This document shows positions 7,935 through 10,312 of a stretch of DNA of 10,312 nt, in pieces. Origin of the DNA: Bacteroidales bacterium UBA2861 (GTDB lineage: Bacteria; Bacteroidota; Bacteroidia; Bacteroidales; UBA932); contig DEFD01000006.1 in NCBI GenBank assembly GCA_002350615.1, forward strand, positions 5,082 through 15,393, written 5' to 3'. The stretch's first letter is position 1; the number at the start of each line of letters is the position of its first letter. The translations under genes were made by a program, and so were the position numbers. Under the pieces are notes generated by a model. The model was not told the DNA's origin. It was given only the letters and a program-made list of their open reading frames with translations, and did not search any database.

Positions 7935-10312
7935 ATGAAAAGAATCCAAAGTTCAATGAAGATCTTTGCAACTTTGTGGCTGATGCTCGCTACGGTGTCG
8001 GCATTCGCGCAAAATGCGAAGGTCTCCGGTGTCGTATCCGATGAGAATGGCGAGCCCTTGATGGGTGCAGCCGTGATTGTGAAGGGCACCACGACTGGAA
8101 CGACGACCGGGCTCGACGGTGACTTCACCCTTGAGTATCCCCAGGGCGCTACGCTTACGGTATCGTTCATCGGTTATCTGGAAAAGGATGTGGTCCCTGG
8201 CAACAGGAGCCACATCGAAGTCTCCCTCGAACCTGACACCAAACTCCTCGACGAGGTCGTGGTTATCGGTTATGGCACAGTGAAGCGCAAGGACCTCACC
8301 GGTTCCGTCGCATCCGTGCGCGGCGAAGACATCGAAGCCAAGAAGACCACTACCCTTTCCACCGCCCTACAGGGAGCTCTTTCCGGTGTGATGGTCACCC
8401 GCGACAACTCTGCTCCGGGTGCTTCGGCAGGTTCCATCCGTGTCCGCGGTATCACCACCATCGGCACTTCCGATCCTCTTTATATAGTGGACGGCGTGCA
8501 GGTGAGCAGCATGGATTACGTGAATCCTTCCGACGTGCAGAGCATCTCCGTGTTGAAGGATGCTGCGGCCGCCTCCATCTATGGATCCAAGGCTGCTGCG
8601 GGCGTAATCCTCATCACCACCAAGCGCGGCGACAAGTCCGACCTCAGCCTCACCTACACGGGTGAGTTCGGCCTGGAAATCCCTACGGCAGAGCCTGATA
8701 TGGTGGGTGTAACCCGCTTCCTCGAGATGTCGAACGAGCTTCTTTACAACGACAACAACACCGCAGGATTCTTCCAGCTCTACACCGCCGACCAGATCAA
8801 GAACTGGGTGAAGTACAATGAAACCGACCCCAACCACTATCCCATCACGGACTGGAGGGGCCTGATGATGAAGGATTATGCACCCCGCACCACACATCAG
8901 GTTTCTGTTTCGGGCGGCAACGAGCTCGTGCGCACCAAGGTTTCCCTCTCCTACGATCAGGTGGATGGCCTTTATGACGGCCGCGGATTCCAGCGCTATA
9001 TGCTCCGCACCAACAACGACTTCACCATCATCAAGGACAAACTGAACGCGTCCCTCGACATCAACATCCGTCGCGGAAAGAGCCGCAGCACCGTCTACGG
9101 CCCCTTCAGCGATATGCGCAAGACCCCTGCAGTCTATGCGGCGATGTGGGATGACGGCCGCATTGCGGAAGGCAAGTCCGGTGCTAACCCATATGGGTTG
9201 CTGCTGAACGGCGGACGCTCCACTTCCTGGAGCACCCAGATCGGCGGTAAAGGCTCCCTCGAATACAAGCCGATCAAGGACCTCAGCATTCAGGGTGTCA
9301 TTTCTCCCTTCATCAACTACACCAAGACCAAGCAGTTCAAGAAGGCGGCTTTCTACACCCTTATGGACAACCCCGATGCATTCGGCGGCTGGCTTGAGGG
9401 CGGCGGCACCACCTATGCTACCAACAAACTCAGCGAGACCCGCAACGACAACTATAACGTGACCACCCAGGTGCTTGTGAATTACAGGCACACCTTCGGA
9501 GAGAAGCATAACTTCAGCGCGATGGGCGGTTTCGAAAACTATGTGATGAAGAGCGAATCCCTCACCGCGGCCCGCGACCAGTATGAACTCACCCAGTATC
9601 CTTACCTCAACATCGGTCCCGAGGATTTCATGGAGAACTCCGGCAGCGGCAGCGAATACACTTCCAATTCCTTCTTCGGCCGAGTGATGTACGACTACGA
9701 CGGCCGCTATCTCCTGCAGGCCAACGTGCGTCGTGATGCATCTTCCCGCTTTGCGAGAGATTACCGCTGGGGCACCTTCCCATCCGTATCCGCAGGTTGG
9801 GTCATCAGCGAGGAAGACTTTATGCAGGGTATGAAGCCCGTGCTCTCCTTCCTCAAGTTCCGCGCAAGCTGGGGTATGCTCGGTAACGAGCGCATCGGAA
9901 GCAACTACTTCCCCTATCTCGCCCTCATAAACTTCGGCGACGCTCTCTTCTACAAGGATGGTGAGGTATCTTCTTCCAAGACCGCTTCTCAGCGCGCCCT
10001 TGAGGTTGAGGATATCACTTGGGAAACCACCACATCCCTGGACTTCGGCTTAGACGCAACCCTTCTTGACAGCCGCCTGTCCGTGGGATTCGACTGGTAC
10101 ACCAAGAAGACCGACGGCATGCTCCTCTCCATCGAGATCCCCTGGGCCATGGGTTACAACAACCCCAGCACCAATGCCGGTAAGATGAGCACCCGCGGAT
10201 GGGATCTCGAACTCGGCTGGCACGACCGCAAAGGCGACTTCATCTACAGCGTGAGCGTCAACGTGTCCGACTTCCTTTCCAGGATCGACTACCTGAACGA
10301 TGCCGACATCAT
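7935..10312 (+). CDS. SusC/RagA-family TonB-dependent outer-membrane transporter, truncated by the window end
   Basis: Outer-membrane beta-barrel that imports oligosaccharides using TonB energy, normally capped by a SusD lipoprotein. From ATG 7935 there are 792 open codons with no stop; family members are about 1000-1100 residues, so the C-terminal barrel strands are missing. A signal peptide ends at AFA (23-25) before QNA. Residues about 29-98 form a carboxypeptidase-regulatory-like domain (VSGVVSDENGEPLMGA, LDGDFTL, IGY). It is followed by DEVVVIGYGTVKRKDLTGSV (106-125) and a plug domain with RVRGITTIG, PLYIVDGVQV, SISVLKDAAAASIYGSKAAAG and ITTKRG. The barrel includes NVRRDASSRFA and FPSVSAGWVISEEDFM. 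No STN domain precedes the regulatory-like domain, which fits control by the HTCS rather than by an ECF sigma/anti-sigma pair. Met8 is an alternative start. It follows paralog 2 by 8 bp with no visible Shine-Dalgarno. A susD gene is expected downstream. Confidence 0.96.
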   Translation, partial: MKRIQSSMKIFATLWLMLATVSAFAQNAKVSGVVSDENGEPLMGAAVIVKGTTTGTTTGLDGDFTLEYPQGATLTVSFIGYLEKDVVPGNRSHIEVSLEPDTKLLDEVVVIGYGTVKRKDLTGSVASVRGEDIEAKKTTTLSTALQGALSGVMVTRDNSAPGASAGSIRVRGITTIGTSDPLYIVDGVQVSSMDYVNPSDVQSISVLKDAAAASIYGSKAAAGVILITTKRGDKSDLSLTYTGEFGLEIPTAEPDMVGVTRFLEMSNELLYNDNNTAGFFQLYTADQIKNWVKYNETDPNHYPITDWRGLMMKDYAPRTTHQVSVSGGNELVRTKVSLSYDQVDGLYDGRGFQRYMLRTNNDFTIIKDKLNASLDINIRRGKSRSTVYGPFSDMRKTPAVYAAMWDDGRIAEGKSGANPYGLLLNGGRSTSWSTQIGGKGSLEYKPIKDLSIQGVISPFINYTKTKQFKKAAFYTLMDNPDAFGGWLEGGGTTYATNKLSETRNDNYNVTTQVLVNYRHTFGEKHNFSAMGGFENYVMKSESLTAARDQYELTQYPYLNIGPEDFMENSGSGSEYTSNSFFGRVMYDYDGRYLLQANVRRDASSRFARDYRWGTFPSVSAGWVISEEDFMQGMKPVLSFLKFRASWGMLGNERIGSNYFPYLALINFGDALFYKDGEVSSSKTASQRALEVEDITWETTTSLDFGLDATLLDSRLSVGFDWYTKKTDGMLLSIEIPWAMGYNNPSTNAGKMSTRGWDLELGWHDRKGDFIYSVSVNVSDFLSRIDYLNDADI

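Noticed and set aside
8085..8111. Apparent duplication TTTGTTTG in the N-terminal domain of SusC
   Set aside because: The two halves use different codons, and threonine/glycine-rich loops are normal at this spot in the family, so a recent DNA duplication is not supported.
8367..9509. 380-codon open frame on the minus strand opposite susC
   Set aside because: The plus strand here encodes clear SusC plug and barrel motifs. The antisense translation is rich in Val, Gly and Ala, typical of a shadow frame.
1..10312. tRNA, rRNA, CRISPR array, insertion sequence or phage signatures
   Set aside because: Almost all of the window is explained by five genes and two short gaps. No regularly spaced repeats, terminal inverted repeats, transposase motifs or tRNA-like cloverleafs were seen.

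Overview
The window looks like a piece of a Bacteroidota (probably Bacteroidales) chromosome from a glycan-degrading lineage. Four things support this: a hybrid two-component system (HTCS) protein, a SusC/RagA-type TonB-dependent transporter, lipoproteins with Bacteroidota-style export signals, and promoter-like TAnnTTTG -7 boxes with little Shine-Dalgarno signal. Coding DNA is moderately GC-rich and the gaps are AT-rich. The genus cannot be told from the sequence alone.

Layout. Positions 1-716 (minus strand) hold the first 238 codons of enolase, a housekeeping gene that marks the edge of the accessory region. An AT-rich gap of about 130 bp (717-848) has divergent -7-like boxes for enolase and for the next gene. 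Positions 849-4769 (plus) encode a 1306-residue HTCS sensor/regulator. A 109-bp gap (4770-4878) has a hairpin followed by T's, a 21-bp-phased direct repeat and a weak -7-like box. Then come three closely spaced plus-strand genes: two tandem paralogous lipoproteins (4879-6384 and 6388-7926) and a SusC-like porin (7935 to the window end, 792 codons seen, truncated).

How the genes may work together. The set reads as a small polysaccharide utilisation locus (PUL). The HTCS would sense a sugar fragment in the periplasm and switch on the operon. One or both lipoproteins would bind or cut the glycan, and the SusC porin would import the product, normally with a SusD partner that would lie beyond the window. 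The substrate is not evident. The two lipoproteins match no enzyme family I can name with certainty. They look like TIM-barrel, glycoside-hydrolase-like proteins with a C-terminal beta-sandwich resembling DUF4832. Both keep a WGEGH motif and an MEGG motif, which are candidates for the two catalytic glutamates. They are the least understood part of the window.
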